Below, piece by piece: positions 1 to 6,890 of a DNA stretch of 50,058 bases. The first letter of the stretch is position 1. Each line of letters starts with the position of its first letter. The position numbers and the translations under genes were made by a program. The stretch covers positions 1 to 50,058 of the forward strand of contig NZ_SIJK02000017.1 in the NCBI RefSeq assembly GCF_004762035.2, given 5' to 3'. The notes beneath the pieces were generated by a model, which had not been told where the DNA came from, made no database searches, and worked only from the letters and a program-made list of their open reading frames with translations. Source of the stretch: Candidatus Chloroploca mongolica. Its GTDB lineage: Bacteria > Chloroflexota > Chloroflexia > Chloroflexales > Chloroflexaceae.

Positions 1-1340
1 GTGCAGGTATTCTGGCGAGCGGTGCCCCCCGCGCTGTCACGGTAGGCGATGCCGCTCTCCTGGTTCTGCTGGCAGGTGTTGGCCTCCAGCGTTGGCTGGG
101 CCTGCTCAGTGACGCTGATGCCGTGCTTGGTATTGCCCGTGCAGGTATTCTGGCGAGCGGTGCCCCCCGCGCTGCCACCGTAGCCGATGCCGCTTTGCTG
201 GTTCTGCTGGCAGGTGTTGGCCTCCAGCGTCGGCTGGGCCTGATCACCGACGTAGATGCCGTATGTTGCATTGCCGCGCACCTCGCACTGCCTGACCAAC
301 CCACCAGTTTGCCCACCCAAAGCGAGCCCGCTGCCGCCACGATGGCTGGTCGCATCAAAGACCCCACCCGTAAAACAACAACGCTGGATGTCGATCACCC
401 CCCCGCTCACCTGAACCACCGATGCCCAGGCTGTGCCCACGTGCACAAAGCTCAGGTCAGCGACGACGAACGGGCCGTCACCGGTCAAATGGGCTACGTA
501 TGCCTCGGCGGCGCAGAGCAGTCGAGTCTGATCTTGACCCTCACCGGTCAAGGTAAGCGGTTTGTGCACGACCAGCGGCTGGGCCAGCCGATACGTGCCT
601 GCCGCCACATGCAGCACCCCCCCCGCCGGTGCGGCAGCAACCGCCTCGACCAGGCGCACGCCCGCCTCGTCCTCGCTGGCCCCCGGCGTGACGACAAGGG
701 TCACACCGGGTTGGGGCGCACTGGCGGCAGCCCACTGTGCTATCACCGGTACGTCGACCGTGGCATTCGCCGTCACCAGTTTGAGGGACGTCCAGAGCAC
801 CCCCCCCGCCAGCGGGCGGGCCTCAACAGACACCCGCGTGGGCGCTGCGCCAAACTGGCGCTGCGCGATGTGCAGGTAATCACTCTCGACCACAATGTGC
901 CCGGGGCCACCCTGGATCGTGAGGTAGGCGACCACGGGCTGATCGGGCGCGAGGGTTCCAAAGTCCAGACTCGCTGGGTGAACCTGGAGTTGATCCGGGG
1001 TGGATGCTGTCGTCGTCGTTGCCGGCGGACTGGGGGAAGCAGGCAACCCCTCGATGACGGTGGCGACCGCCAGCAAGATGGGAGCCTCGGGCAAGCCACG
1101 CAGCAGCAGGGTCTCAACGGTAATCTGGCGCAGGGTTGGTTGATGTTGGAGGGCATTGAGCAACCGGCCCCATCGCTGCAACTCGGCCAGGGCGGCCGGA
1201 TCGTTCTCGAGTTCGACCCCCATCAGGAGCATCTGGAGCTCGGCGTCGTTGAGGGCGGCCCCCCGCGCCATCAGGCGGGCCAGGCTACCCAGCAAGGGAC
1301 AGAGTTGGGTCAGGGTGGTGCTTGACAGGCTTGACGGCAT
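1..1340 (-). CDS. Right-handed parallel beta-helix repeat protein, partial (3' end outside window)
   Basis: The reading frame starts at the ATG whose first base is 1340 and stays open to the window edge, giving about 446 residues. Three parts are visible. Residues 1-100 are an alpha-helical leucine/alanine-rich domain of unknown type. Residues about 120-210 form an Ig-like beta-sandwich (HPASLDFGTLAPDQPVV and following). From about 225 onward comes a pectate-lyase-like beta-helix, with motifs such as GVLHVAAGTYRL and GIYVGDQAQPTLEANTC. The last visible part repeats a 46-residue block (two helix rungs; 138 bp at DNA level), nearly identical between copies. No signal peptide is seen, so the protein is probably cytoplasmic. 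Such helices bind carbohydrates or act as scaffolds; the function here is unknown. A candidate promoter lies at 1391-1399. The ribosome binding site is weak (AAGGA, rather far upstream). Confidence 0.8.
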   Translation of the reverse strand, partial: MPSSLSSTTLTQLCPLLGSLARLMARGAALNDAELQMLLMGVELENDPAALAELQRWGRLLNALQHQPTLRQITVETLLLRGLPEAPILLAVATVIEGLPASPSPPATTTTASTPDQLQVHPASLDFGTLAPDQPVVAYLTIQGGPGHIVVESDYLHIAQRQFGAAPTRVSVEARPLAGGVLWTSLKLVTANATVDVPVIAQWAAASAPQPGVTLVVTPGASEDEAGVRLVEAVAAAPAGGVLHVAAGTYRLAQPLVVHKPLTLTGEGQDQTRLLCAAEAYVAHLTGDGPFVVADLSFVHVGTAWASVVQVSGGVIDIQRCCFTGGVFDATSHRGGSGLALGGQTGGLVRQCEVRGNATYGIYVGDQAQPTLEANTCQQNQQSGIGYGGSAGGTARQNTCTGNTKHGISVTEQAQPTLEANTCQQNQESGIAYRDSAGGTARQNTC

Positions 1341-1390
1341 AGGTGGGTCTTGATCCTTCACACGATAAGCCGAATAATGCTTCCACGTAC

Positions 1391-1399
1391 AGTATAACA
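1391..1399 (-). promoter_or_regulatory. Extended -10 promoter candidate for the beta-helix gene
   Basis: On the minus strand the sequence reads TGTTATACT, an extended -10 element (TG-N-TATACT), about 50 bases upstream of the beta-helix gene start. No good -35 box lies at the usual distance. This is pattern recognition only. Confidence 0.4.
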
Positions 1400-1537
1400 G
1401 GTCATCCGAACCAACATAACCAACGGTTGTTCTTTCATGTGCAAGTTGACCACGACTCTCAGCTCTGCTTTCATGCAGGTATGCTTGACGATCATCCCCA
1501 ACGCCCACGACCAAGGCCAAGGATGAATATGGCACAT

Positions 1538-1570
1538 AAAAAAGGGCCAGCGCCGCCTGGCGCTGGCCCT
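1538..1570 (-). terminator. Rho-independent terminator
   Basis: A perfect GC-rich stem (GGGCCAGCGCC paired with GGCGCTGGCCC, loop about 4 bases) is followed on the minus strand by TTTTTT. It lies about 30 bases beyond the stop of the 154-aa minus-strand gene and closes the PRTRC gene run before the beta-helix gene. Confidence 0.85.
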
Positions 1571-1601
1571 GTGTGATGCACTGAAATGCGTTGGATCGCC
1601 G

Positions 1602-2066
1602 CTACTTCGGCGCCTCCAGCGCAAGCAGGCTCACCGCAGCTTTGAGCGCCGGCGATGCGCTGAGCAGCCGGGCGGCGGCGGCGATGCGTGCGGGAGGGAG
1701 GGCGAGGCGGGGCTCGGTCTGGTCGTTGGGTTGGCTCGCCAGGAGCGCCTGGAGGTCAGCGTGGGCTTGTGCGGCGAGCGCCTGGCAGAGCGCGGTGCGC
1801 ACGGCGGCGCGTTGCAATGGCAGAAGCTCGGGCAGCGCTGGTGGCGGTGTGATTTCCAGGCGCACCGGTGCTGCCGGCGTTGGCGGCGTGGTGGTCTTCG
1901 CTGCTGTCCGCTGACTGCGTTTGTTGCTGCGTGCGGTGGTGGTCGGCGGGGCCTCACGCGCTGGTGGCGCGGTGGCCGGGGTCGGTGGGGCGATGGTTTC
2001 GCCCAGGTCGAATGGCATGAACGATGGGGTCTGGATGTCGTCAGTGGGTGGTGGTGTCTGGGTCAT
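1602..2066 (-). CDS. Hypothetical protein, last gene of the PRTRC run
   Basis: 154 aa starting MTQTPPPTDDIQ. I chose this ATG because GGAGGAT sits 8 bases upstream; a start 15 bases earlier would put that site inside the gene. The first ~80 residues are Pro/Thr/Ala-rich and probably disordered. Residues about 85-154 form an alanine/leucine-rich helical region with many QALAAQ-type heptads. I do not recognise a family. It follows the PRTRC ThiF gene on the same strand but is separated from it by an octamer-repeat element, and it is followed by a strong terminator. It could be an accessory PRTRC or plasmid protein. Confidence 0.65.
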   Translation of the reverse strand: MTQTPPPTDDIQTPSFMPFDLGETIAPPTPATAPPAREAPPTTTARSNKRSQRTAAKTTTPPTPAAPVRLEITPPPALPELLPLQRAAVRTALCQALAAQAHADLQALLASQPNDQTEPRLALPPARIAAAARLLSASPALKAAVSLLALEAPK

Positions 2067-2118
2067 ATGGGTATCCTCCATTGATTGGCCGATTCATTGG
2101 TACGGTGGTTTTTTTGAC

Positions 2119-2230
2119 GCAAAGGTGCAAAGGTGCAAAGGTGCAAAGGTGCAAAGGTGCGTTTGGAGAGCCATCACCCCTTCGCGCCTCAGCGAAGCTC
2201 ACGCGAAGGCGCGAAGGCGCGAAGGGGTCG
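2119..2230. repeat. Octamer array (GCAAAGGT) with following CGCGAAGG hairpin-like segment
   Basis: After TTTTTGAC come five direct copies of GCAAAGGT (2119-2158). At 2189-2230 there is a second part with CTTCGCGCCTC and GAAGGCGCGAAGGCGCGAAG. The same layout (TTTTGAC, octamers, then CGCCTTCGCGTGAGCTTC) recurs near 5909 and 37501; the 4179-4295 copy has the octamers only. The array begins about 50 bases 5' of the minus-strand gene at 2066. Confidence 0.85.
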
Positions 2231-2303
2231 CGTACCGACGTGAAAACTGGTGCGCCGGTGCGTCAACACGGGTCAATCTGATGGGCACGGTCGTGGGGCG
2301 AGT

Positions 2304-3383
2304 TTATGGGTGTCCTCGCGTTCGGTGATGGCCGGGTTCATCGGTCTGGGTGATGTCTGCGATGGTGAGCCCGCTGGCGTCGGCGAGGGTCGCGGCGGTG
2401 ATCGGGATCGAGCACATCGTCAGGTTGGCTAGGTCGAGCGCGGTTTCGAAGGTGGTGATGCGTCGGGCGCTGATGAGTTGGTGGAGATACTGGGCGGCGA
2501 TGGCGGCCATGGTCTGGTTGATCATCAGGCTTTGCAGGCCGTCGCGCATGTCAGCTGCACAGTCGCCCTGGGGCTGGTTGCGCAGTCGGCTGGCTGTTGT
2601 CACCTCGCCCTGGTGGTGCGCATTGCGTGGGGGACGATCAGGCGGTGTGTTGGGCAGATGATTGGTTGGCGTCACCTCGCCCCGGTGGTGCTGGTTGCGT
2701 GAGGGACGATCAGGCGGTGTGTTGGGCAGACGATTAGTTGGCGTCACCCCGCCTCGGTGGTGCGCGTCGCCTGCCCGTTGATCCGCCGGTTCGTCGTGGA
2801 GCAGGTGCGGATAGCACAGGGTTGGCGCGGGGAGGGCGGTGCAGATCCCGCCGAGGGCCAGGGCGCCGCGCAGTTGGCGCTGCTCGGTGGTGGTGCCCAG
2901 CAGGACTTTGCCCCAGGCGTGTTCGTTGCCGCTGTCGAGCCAGAGTTGCCAGCGTGAGTGGGCCAGGGCTTCGTGAAGCGCACGTCGTCCGCTGGCGGTG
3001 TCGACGGCCCCGACGAGGATGCCGATGGTCTGGGCGGGCGGGGCCAGTTCGCGCAGCAACGCGGCGGTCGCCATCTCCGGCACGGCGATGATGTCCAGGC
3101 CGAGCGCGGCGTTGAGGCGATCCGCCAGGGTCTGGGCTTTGTGGCGGCCCCGTTCGGCGGGGGCGAAGAGTTGGCGCCCGATGTTCGGTGCCTCGACGCG
3201 GTCGCCGTCGATGAAGATGAGGTGCAGCGGTGGGTCGCCACGCTCACGCAGGTGGGAGGCCATGCGGGCGAGCGCGACGGCGAGATGGGAGCCGGTGCCA
3301 CCACAGCCGACCAGACCGATCTGGATGGGCTGGTTGGGCGGCAGGAGGTAGGGAATGGGCGCGTCGATGGTCAGGGTGTCCAT
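2304..3383 (-). CDS. PRTRC system ThiF family protein (E1-like)
   Basis: 359 aa. It shows the E1/ThiF adenylation core: the nucleotide loop GLVGCGGTGSHL (residues 23-34), the acidic strand IFIDGDRVEAPNIGRQ (about 56-71) and a later GAVDTASGRRAL segment. This matches the ThiF protein of the PRTRC cassette, predicted to activate a ubiquitin-like protein (here the gene at 6055-6444) by C-terminal adenylation. The gene follows PRTRC protein B with a 12-base gap, as is usual. AAGGA lies 7 bases before the ATG. Odd feature: residues 207-274 are a 24-residue peptide repeated almost three times, inserted between the CYPHLL segment and the C-terminal helical segment (MRDGLQSLMINQ). This makes the protein longer than the usual PRTRC ThiF (about 270 aa by memory of the family). 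Confidence 0.88.
   Translation of the reverse strand: MDTLTIDAPIPYLLPPNQPIQIGLVGCGGTGSHLAVALARMASHLRERGDPPLHLIFIDGDRVEAPNIGRQLFAPAERGRHKAQTLADRLNAALGLDIIAVPEMATAALLRELAPPAQTIGILVGAVDTASGRRALHEALAHSRWQLWLDSGNEHAWGKVLLGTTTEQRQLRGALALGGICTALPAPTLCYPHLLHDEPADQRAGDAHHRGGVTPTNRLPNTPPDRPSRNQHHRGEVTPTNHLPNTPPDRPPRNAHHQGEVTTASRLRNQPQGDCAADMRDGLQSLMINQTMAAIAAQYLHQLISARRITTFETALDLANLTMCSIPITAATLADASGLTIADITQTDEPGHHRTRGHP
2562..2765 (-). repeat. 72-bp tandem repeat inside the ThiF gene
   Basis: About 2.8 in-frame copies of a 72-bp unit encode AHHRGGVTPTNRLPNTPPD-type peptides of 24 residues. Copies one and two are nearly identical; the third has decayed. The in-frame length keeps the ThiF reading frame open. 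Confidence 0.9.
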
Positions 3384-3395
3384 GGCGTGATCCTT

Positions 3396-4139
3396 TCATG
3401 GCATCCCACGCCCACGCCAGGCTTCGCCGGCGAGCAGCCAGGCAAGATCGTGTCCAGCCGGGACGAGATCATCGAGCGGGTAGGGTGTTGCGGCGCTGAG
3501 CGTGCGGTAGCGTGTCATGACGTTGCGTGGTTTGCTCCGGCTGCGCTGCTGGGCCAGGTGATGGTTGAAGCACGAGCCTTCCAGGTAGCGGTCGAGGACG
3601 TGCAGCATGGTCGCGGGCGCCGCGACCGCCCGTGGCTCCGTGCTGCCCCAGCAGATCGCGCCAGACGCGTAGGTGTTGGGGAACGGCGCGTGGTAGAGCG
3701 GTGTTTGCCGCTGCGGCCAGTCGAGCGTTGTCAGGGCGAAGATGCGGTAATCCTGACCGCAACCAGCCCAGATGAGCGGAGGCGTCTGGATGGTGTGGGG
3801 GCGCGTACGTCCGGCGATGCGCAGGGCCGCCGGGCGTGGCGGGACGGCGAGCACGTAGAAGCGCTGGCCGTTCACGGTGCCGGTGCCCAGGGTGTTCGGC
3901 GGAAGCAACCCCGAGCTCGTCGGGAGCTTGCCCAGGGCGGCGGCGAGATCCTCGGCGCTGATCGGGTACGAGACCCAGCCTCGTCCCTGGCGGCGCGTCA
4001 GGTAGATGGCGTCGGCAAAGATGCCGATCTGGATGGTGGGGGTGCGGTCGATGACCAGCGTCTGGCGGAGCGGGCGCGGCGTGCGGCGGAGCCAGGGGCG
4101 GCGGCAAAGTTCGTCCGGTGGTTGTTCAGGCAGATCCAT
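3396..4139 (-). CDS. PRTRC system protein B (E2-like, prokaryotic E2 family D)
   Basis: 247 aa. The core resembles PRTRC protein B. It has YLTRRQGRGWVSYPIS near residue 46, the segment RFYVLAVPPRP, and APFPNTYASGAICWG (about 151-164). In the last of these, C163 sits where E2 ubiquitin-conjugating folds carry the active-site cysteine. It would accept the ubiquitin-like protein from the neighbouring ThiF protein. The ThiF gene starts 12 bases downstream, so they are surely one operon. AAGGAG is placed 8 bases before the ATG. The family is known from a conserved plasmid/ICE cassette; its biochemical target is not known. Confidence 0.85.
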   Translation of the reverse strand: MDLPEQPPDELCRRPWLRRTPRPLRQTLVIDRTPTIQIGIFADAIYLTRRQGRGWVSYPISAEDLAAALGKLPTSSGLLPPNTLGTGTVNGQRFYVLAVPPRPAALRIAGRTRPHTIQTPPLIWAGCGQDYRIFALTTLDWPQRQTPLYHAPFPNTYASGAICWGSTEPRAVAAPATMLHVLDRYLEGSCFNHHLAQQRSRSKPRNVMTRYRTLSAATPYPLDDLVPAGHDLAWLLAGEAWRGRGMP

Positions 4140-4178
4140 GAAGGGGTCTCCTTGCTCTGCATAGGCTGGTTGTTTGAC

Positions 4179-4295
4179 GCAAAGGCGCGAAGGCGCAAAG
4201 GTGCCTTTTGGTGCGTGGGGATAATCCCGTAGGCAGAGATGACGGTTTTTTTAACGCAGAGGCGCAAAGGCGCAGAGGCGCAAAGGTACAAAGGT
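4179..4295. repeat. Two octamer arrays of the GCAAAGGC family
   Basis: TTTGAC is followed by three octamers (GCAAAGGC, GCGAAGGC, GCAAAGGT) at 4179-4203. A second run of five octamers (GCAGAGGC/GCAAAGGC type, last unit ACAAAGGT) lies at 4256-4295 after TTTTTTTAAC. The first begins about 40 bases 5' of the PRTRC B start. Confidence 0.8.
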
Positions 4296-4385
4296 ATGTT
4301 GCTGAGGTCAGGTCGGCGCATGCGCTTGGGGGGTGCCAGCGGGCAGGGATGTGCGGCAGTTGATCATGCCAAACGGTGTTGATCG

Positions 4386-4487
4386 CCCCCGAATCGGGGG
4401 TAATCATGCAAGATCAAGGTGAGGGCGTTGAGGGCATTGGGACGCCATCGGCTGATCAACGTTGATCTTGCAGCCTTGCAAGATCAA
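4386..4487. promoter_or_regulatory. Cluster of perfect palindromes, candidate operator or partition site
   Basis: In the gene-free gap between the protein F-position gene and PRTRC B there are two palindromes. CCCCCGA-A-TCGGGGG lies at 4386-4400. The decamer GCAAGATCAA occurs at 4408-4417, then inverted as TTGATCTTGC at 4462-4471, and again at 4478-4487. The last two form a perfect 10-bp inverted repeat with a 6-base spacer. Neither is followed by a T-run, so a terminator is unlikely. A binding site for a ParB-like or other cassette regulator is my inference. Confidence 0.5.
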
Positions 4488-4499
4488 TGAGCGGCGATG

Positions 4500-4635
4500 G
4501 AAACGATGACAGCAGCTTGTCGTCGCCGTGAACGGTGCGGCTTCTGGGCAGCGAAGGTCACCTGCGTGGCCTGTGATCCAGCCGGCGCAGGCCGACTTCG
4601 CACGTTGTTGCCGAGACGTTATGAGTTTTAAGAAT
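4500..4635. repeat. Diverged copy of the 202-bp dispersed repeat
   Basis: The segment matches the tandem repeat at 38752-39155, sharing GTCGCCGTGAACGG, then GCGAAGGTCACC, CGTGGCCTG, GATCCAGCCGGCG and CCGAGACGTT blocks in the same order. It is shorter and more diverged. Apart from this, the octamer arrays and the palindromes, I see no gene in 4140-4671. Confidence 0.7.
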
Positions 4636-4671
4636 TCCATCAGGGAGTGCCGATGGACGATTGAATATTCA

Positions 4672-5631
4672 TTACGCCGACGGTGTGCCGGGATGCGGGG
4701 CGATCGACTGGGCCGCCTGTTGCACGGCCGTGATCACGGCACGGAGGACGGCTGGCTCAGCGGTGACGATGCGGTTCAGCAGGTGGTAGTGCTCGAACCA
4801 GCCGCGTGCTGCGGTCTGATCGGCAGCGATGGCGATCAGATCGTCGCTCCACCAGTCGAGGCCGCTGCCATTCATGTCGGCCAGTTCGTCCCAACTCAGA
4901 TCGGCGAACCAGTTGTCGGTGCGGCTGAAGACGAAGCGGACGACCTGGCCGAGATCGATGGCGGTTCCGTCGGGAAGCGGGAATGGCTGCGTGCTCAATG
5001 CCGTGCAGAGGGCCTCCATGTCCGTGGTTGGCTCCAGGTGCGGCAGGTTCGCGAGGGCTGCGCTATGCGCTGGGCTGAGTGCCACCTGGTCGCCCCAGGC
5101 GGCGATGACGTCGTCCATGTCGCCCAGCGTTGCACTCCAGGCGGTGCGGTCGGCCATGGACCAGAGCACGGCGACGAGCAGGTTCCGGCCTTCGCCAAAC
5201 AGCTCGTCCTGCTCGGTCGGGAGCCCGTAGACCTCCGGCCAGACCTCGTCGAGGCCCCAACCGTGAAATTCCTCCAGATAGCTGCGCGCGTCGTCGTCGC
5301 TCAGCGCTGGGTGAAGCACGCGGCGAGGATCGTCCGGGTCGATCGTCAGGACGTGGCTGTGGTCAAGCCAGATCTGCGGCTGGACGAGGGAGAAGAAGGC
5401 CTGGATGACGCCCAACAGGTAGGGTGGCGTGGTCGGCAGGTCGGCGACATGGGCGGCATAGAACGCGGGAAAGCGATGGCGGATCAGTGCGGCGGCCTCG
5501 CGTCCGTAGTGGATCGCAGCGAGGTGTTCGCTCGCGGCGAGGCGCGTGATCGCCTCGGTGGCCGAGCGCCTCACCACCCGACGACGTCGCTTGACGCGGG
5601 GATGGGGCGCACGTTGTGGAGTCGGTCGCAT
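4672..5631 (-). CDS. PRTRC cassette protein in the protein F position
   Basis: 319 aa with an Arg-rich start (MRPTPQRAPHPRVKRRRR) and a mixed, acidic, Trp-rich body (EEFHGWGLDEVW, DNWFADLSWDEL, NGSGLDWWSDDL). No catalytic motif is recognised. PRTRC cassettes usually run ParB, E, C, F, A, B, ThiF. This gene sits between C and B with about the expected length, so protein F is the best guess, by position more than by sequence. GGGAGA precedes the ATG. The gene overlaps the end of the upstream 89-aa gene by about 60 bases. Protein A (JAB-like) would be expected next, but a repeat-filled gap lies there instead. Confidence 0.6.
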   Translation of the reverse strand: MRPTPQRAPHPRVKRRRRVVRRSATEAITRLAASEHLAAIHYGREAAALIRHRFPAFYAAHVADLPTTPPYLLGVIQAFFSLVQPQIWLDHSHVLTIDPDDPRRVLHPALSDDDARSYLEEFHGWGLDEVWPEVYGLPTEQDELFGEGRNLLVAVLWSMADRTAWSATLGDMDDVIAAWGDQVALSPAHSAALANLPHLEPTTDMEALCTALSTQPFPLPDGTAIDLGQVVRFVFSRTDNWFADLSWDELADMNGSGLDWWSDDLIAIAADQTAARGWFEHYHLLNRIVTAEPAVLRAVITAVQQAAQSIAPHPGTPSA

Positions 5632-5840
5632 AGGGTTCTCCCAGGCAGGTGCTGGCGATAGGCAATGGCCGCGCAGGCGTCGAGAGCCTCTTGGATGGCA
5701 GGCTCCAGCGCGTGCGCGAAGGTCAGCGTGCCGTTGATGAGTGGGCGAAGGGTCGTGAGCGGCTTGGCGGCGTCAATGGGCTGCGCCGGGATCGTTTCGA
5801 GCAGGGCGATGAGCGCGGCGTTTGATGATCGCGGATGCAT
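5571..5840 (-). CDS. Small hypothetical protein in PRTRC operon
   Basis: 89 aa starting MHPRSSNAALIALLETIPAQ. The start is set by GGAGG five bases upstream; an open frame further upstream runs through the octamer repeat and is not coding. It is mainly helical, with a short TLRPLINGTLTFAHAL segment that resembles no family I know. It overlaps the next gene by about 60 bases in another frame, suggesting translational coupling. Confidence 0.6.
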   Translation of the reverse strand: MHPRSSNAALIALLETIPAQPIDAAKPLTTLRPLINGTLTFAHALEPAIQEALDACAAIAYRQHLPGRTLCDRLHNVRPIPASSDVVGW

Positions 5841-5908
5841 GCGGGCCTCCGAATGCATGAAGACCGGAATCAGGACAACTCCCTTGCCAAGAAGGTGGTT
5901 GTTTTGAC

Positions 5909-5985
5909 GCAACGGCGCAACGGCGCAACGGCGCAACATTGTTCGTGTCGGTGAGCGAACCCTGCGCGCCTTCGCGTGAGCTTCT
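5909..5985. repeat. Octamer array (GCAACGGC) plus CGCCTTCGCGTGAGCTTC tail
   Basis: Four copies of GCAACGGC-type octamers after TTTTGAC (5909-5940), then GCGCGCCTTCGCGTGAGCTTC-like sequence at about 5965-5985. Same family as the elements at 2119 and 37501; here the octamer carries AACGG instead of AAAGG. Confidence 0.8.
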
Positions 5986-6054
5986 TTGCCACAGATTGGG
6001 ATCAGGGTCGCTGCCCAGATCCCAGTCCGTGGCACTGTTCTTTCTATGCGGGTG

Positions 6055-6444
6055 TTACCCCTTCGTCCCGGCCTGCTTGATGAAGTCGACCGTGGCGAGG
6101 GTGCGGCCGTCGTGCTGGGTCGTGCCGGTGCGGATCGTGGCCCCGGCGAGGGTGGCGAAGCCCTGGCGGATCAGGTGCTGGCGGATGGTCTCGTGGTCAA
6201 TCTCGGCGGCCACGAGGAAGCGCTGGCCGTCGACGATCACCAGCTTCTCATGCGGGTCGAGGTCGGTGGCGACTGGAGCGGGTTCGGTCGTCAGCCCCGC
6301 CTCGTCGTCGGGGTTGGCCGCGCTGACGGGCGTTCCGGCAGCGGCATCCGGCTCCAACAGCGCGTCGGCCTGCGTGCGGGCGGTCAAGGTCGTCGGGGTC
6401 GCGTCGTCGAGCAGGCCGTCAAACATGGTCGTGGGCGTAGTCAT
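6055..6444 (-). CDS. PRTRC system protein C (ubiquitin-like modifier)
   Basis: 129 aa. The C-terminal ~65 residues match the small PRTRC protein C: EKLVIVDGQRFLV, EIDHETIRQHLIRQG, GATIRTGTTQ, then a terminal TVDFIKQAGTKG ending in glycine. The exposed Gly tail is what the E1-like ThiF protein would adenylate and the E2-like protein B would receive. The first ~65 residues are an extra Ala/Thr/Asp-rich, probably disordered extension; protein C is usually about 70 aa. AAAGGA precedes the ATG. The start overlaps the stop of the upstream 99-aa gene by 4 bases (ATGA). Confidence 0.75.
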   Translation of the reverse strand: MTTPTTMFDGLLDDATPTTLTARTQADALLEPDAAAGTPVSAANPDDEAGLTTEPAPVATDLDPHEKLVIVDGQRFLVAAEIDHETIRQHLIRQGFATLAGATIRTGTTQHDGRTLATVDFIKQAGTKG

Positions 6445-6740
6445 GGTCTTTTTCCTTTCTGCGTGAGCTTCGGTGTGGCGGTCGTGGTACGGCGGCGCTG
6501 GTCGGCAGCCGTATCTGCGCGGTCGCGCAGAGACTGCCGCAGCGCGGTGCGATACCCCTGGATCAGGGCGCGCAGGTAGGCGCGGCCGTAGATCTCCAGG
6601 GCAGCGGGGGCGTCGAGGCCGGGCATGGTCATGCCGATGAAGGCATCGCTCTCGTCGGCTAGGCGCCGCCCGGCCTCAACGCCCATCTCCCAACCCCAGG
6701 CATGGATCGCTTCGGGGGTTGGCGGTGGGATGGTGGACAT
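6441..6740 (-). CDS. Small hypothetical protein, 99 aa
   Basis: Starts MSTIPPPTPEAIHAWGWE with AAGGAG five bases upstream. The middle (GVEAGRRLADESDAF, EIYGRAYLRALIQGYRTALRQ) is amphipathic helical and the tail is Arg/Lys-rich (QRRRTTTATPKLTQKGKRP). No family recognised. Its stop overlaps the start of the ubiquitin-like gene, so the two are translationally coupled. Confidence 0.6.
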   Translation of the reverse strand: MSTIPPPTPEAIHAWGWEMGVEAGRRLADESDAFIGMTMPGLDAPAALEIYGRAYLRALIQGYRTALRQSLRDRADTAADQRRRTTTATPKLTQKGKRP

Positions 6741-6799
6741 CTGGTCTCCTTTCTTCCTTCCTTGGTTGGCCGCACCTGCGGCGGCCAGTCGCGTGGTGG

Positions 6800-6868
6800 T
6801 GGCACGTGGCCGTCACCAGTTCATAAGGACAGTGCTGGCACGTGGCCGTCACCAGTTCATAAGGACAG
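6800..6868. repeat. 33-bp direct repeat, two copies
   Basis: Two identical copies of TGGCACGTGGCCGTCACC followed by AGTTCATAAGGACAG, at 6800-6832 and 6836-6868 (36-base period). They lie in the gap 5' of the 99-aa gene and just past the stop of the DUF6884-like gene. Could be paired regulator sites. Confidence 0.8.
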
Positions 6869-6890
6869 CGGTTTGCCCAGCGGCGTCGCC

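Noticed and set aside
123-1325. Open frame of 400 aa on the plus strand
   Set aside because: Antisense to the beta-helix gene, whose repeats and domains read sensibly on the minus strand; the plus frame is low-complexity.
2958-4232. 424-aa plus-strand frame across the PRTRC genes
   Set aside because: Crosses two recognised minus-strand genes (ThiF and protein B) and has no family features.
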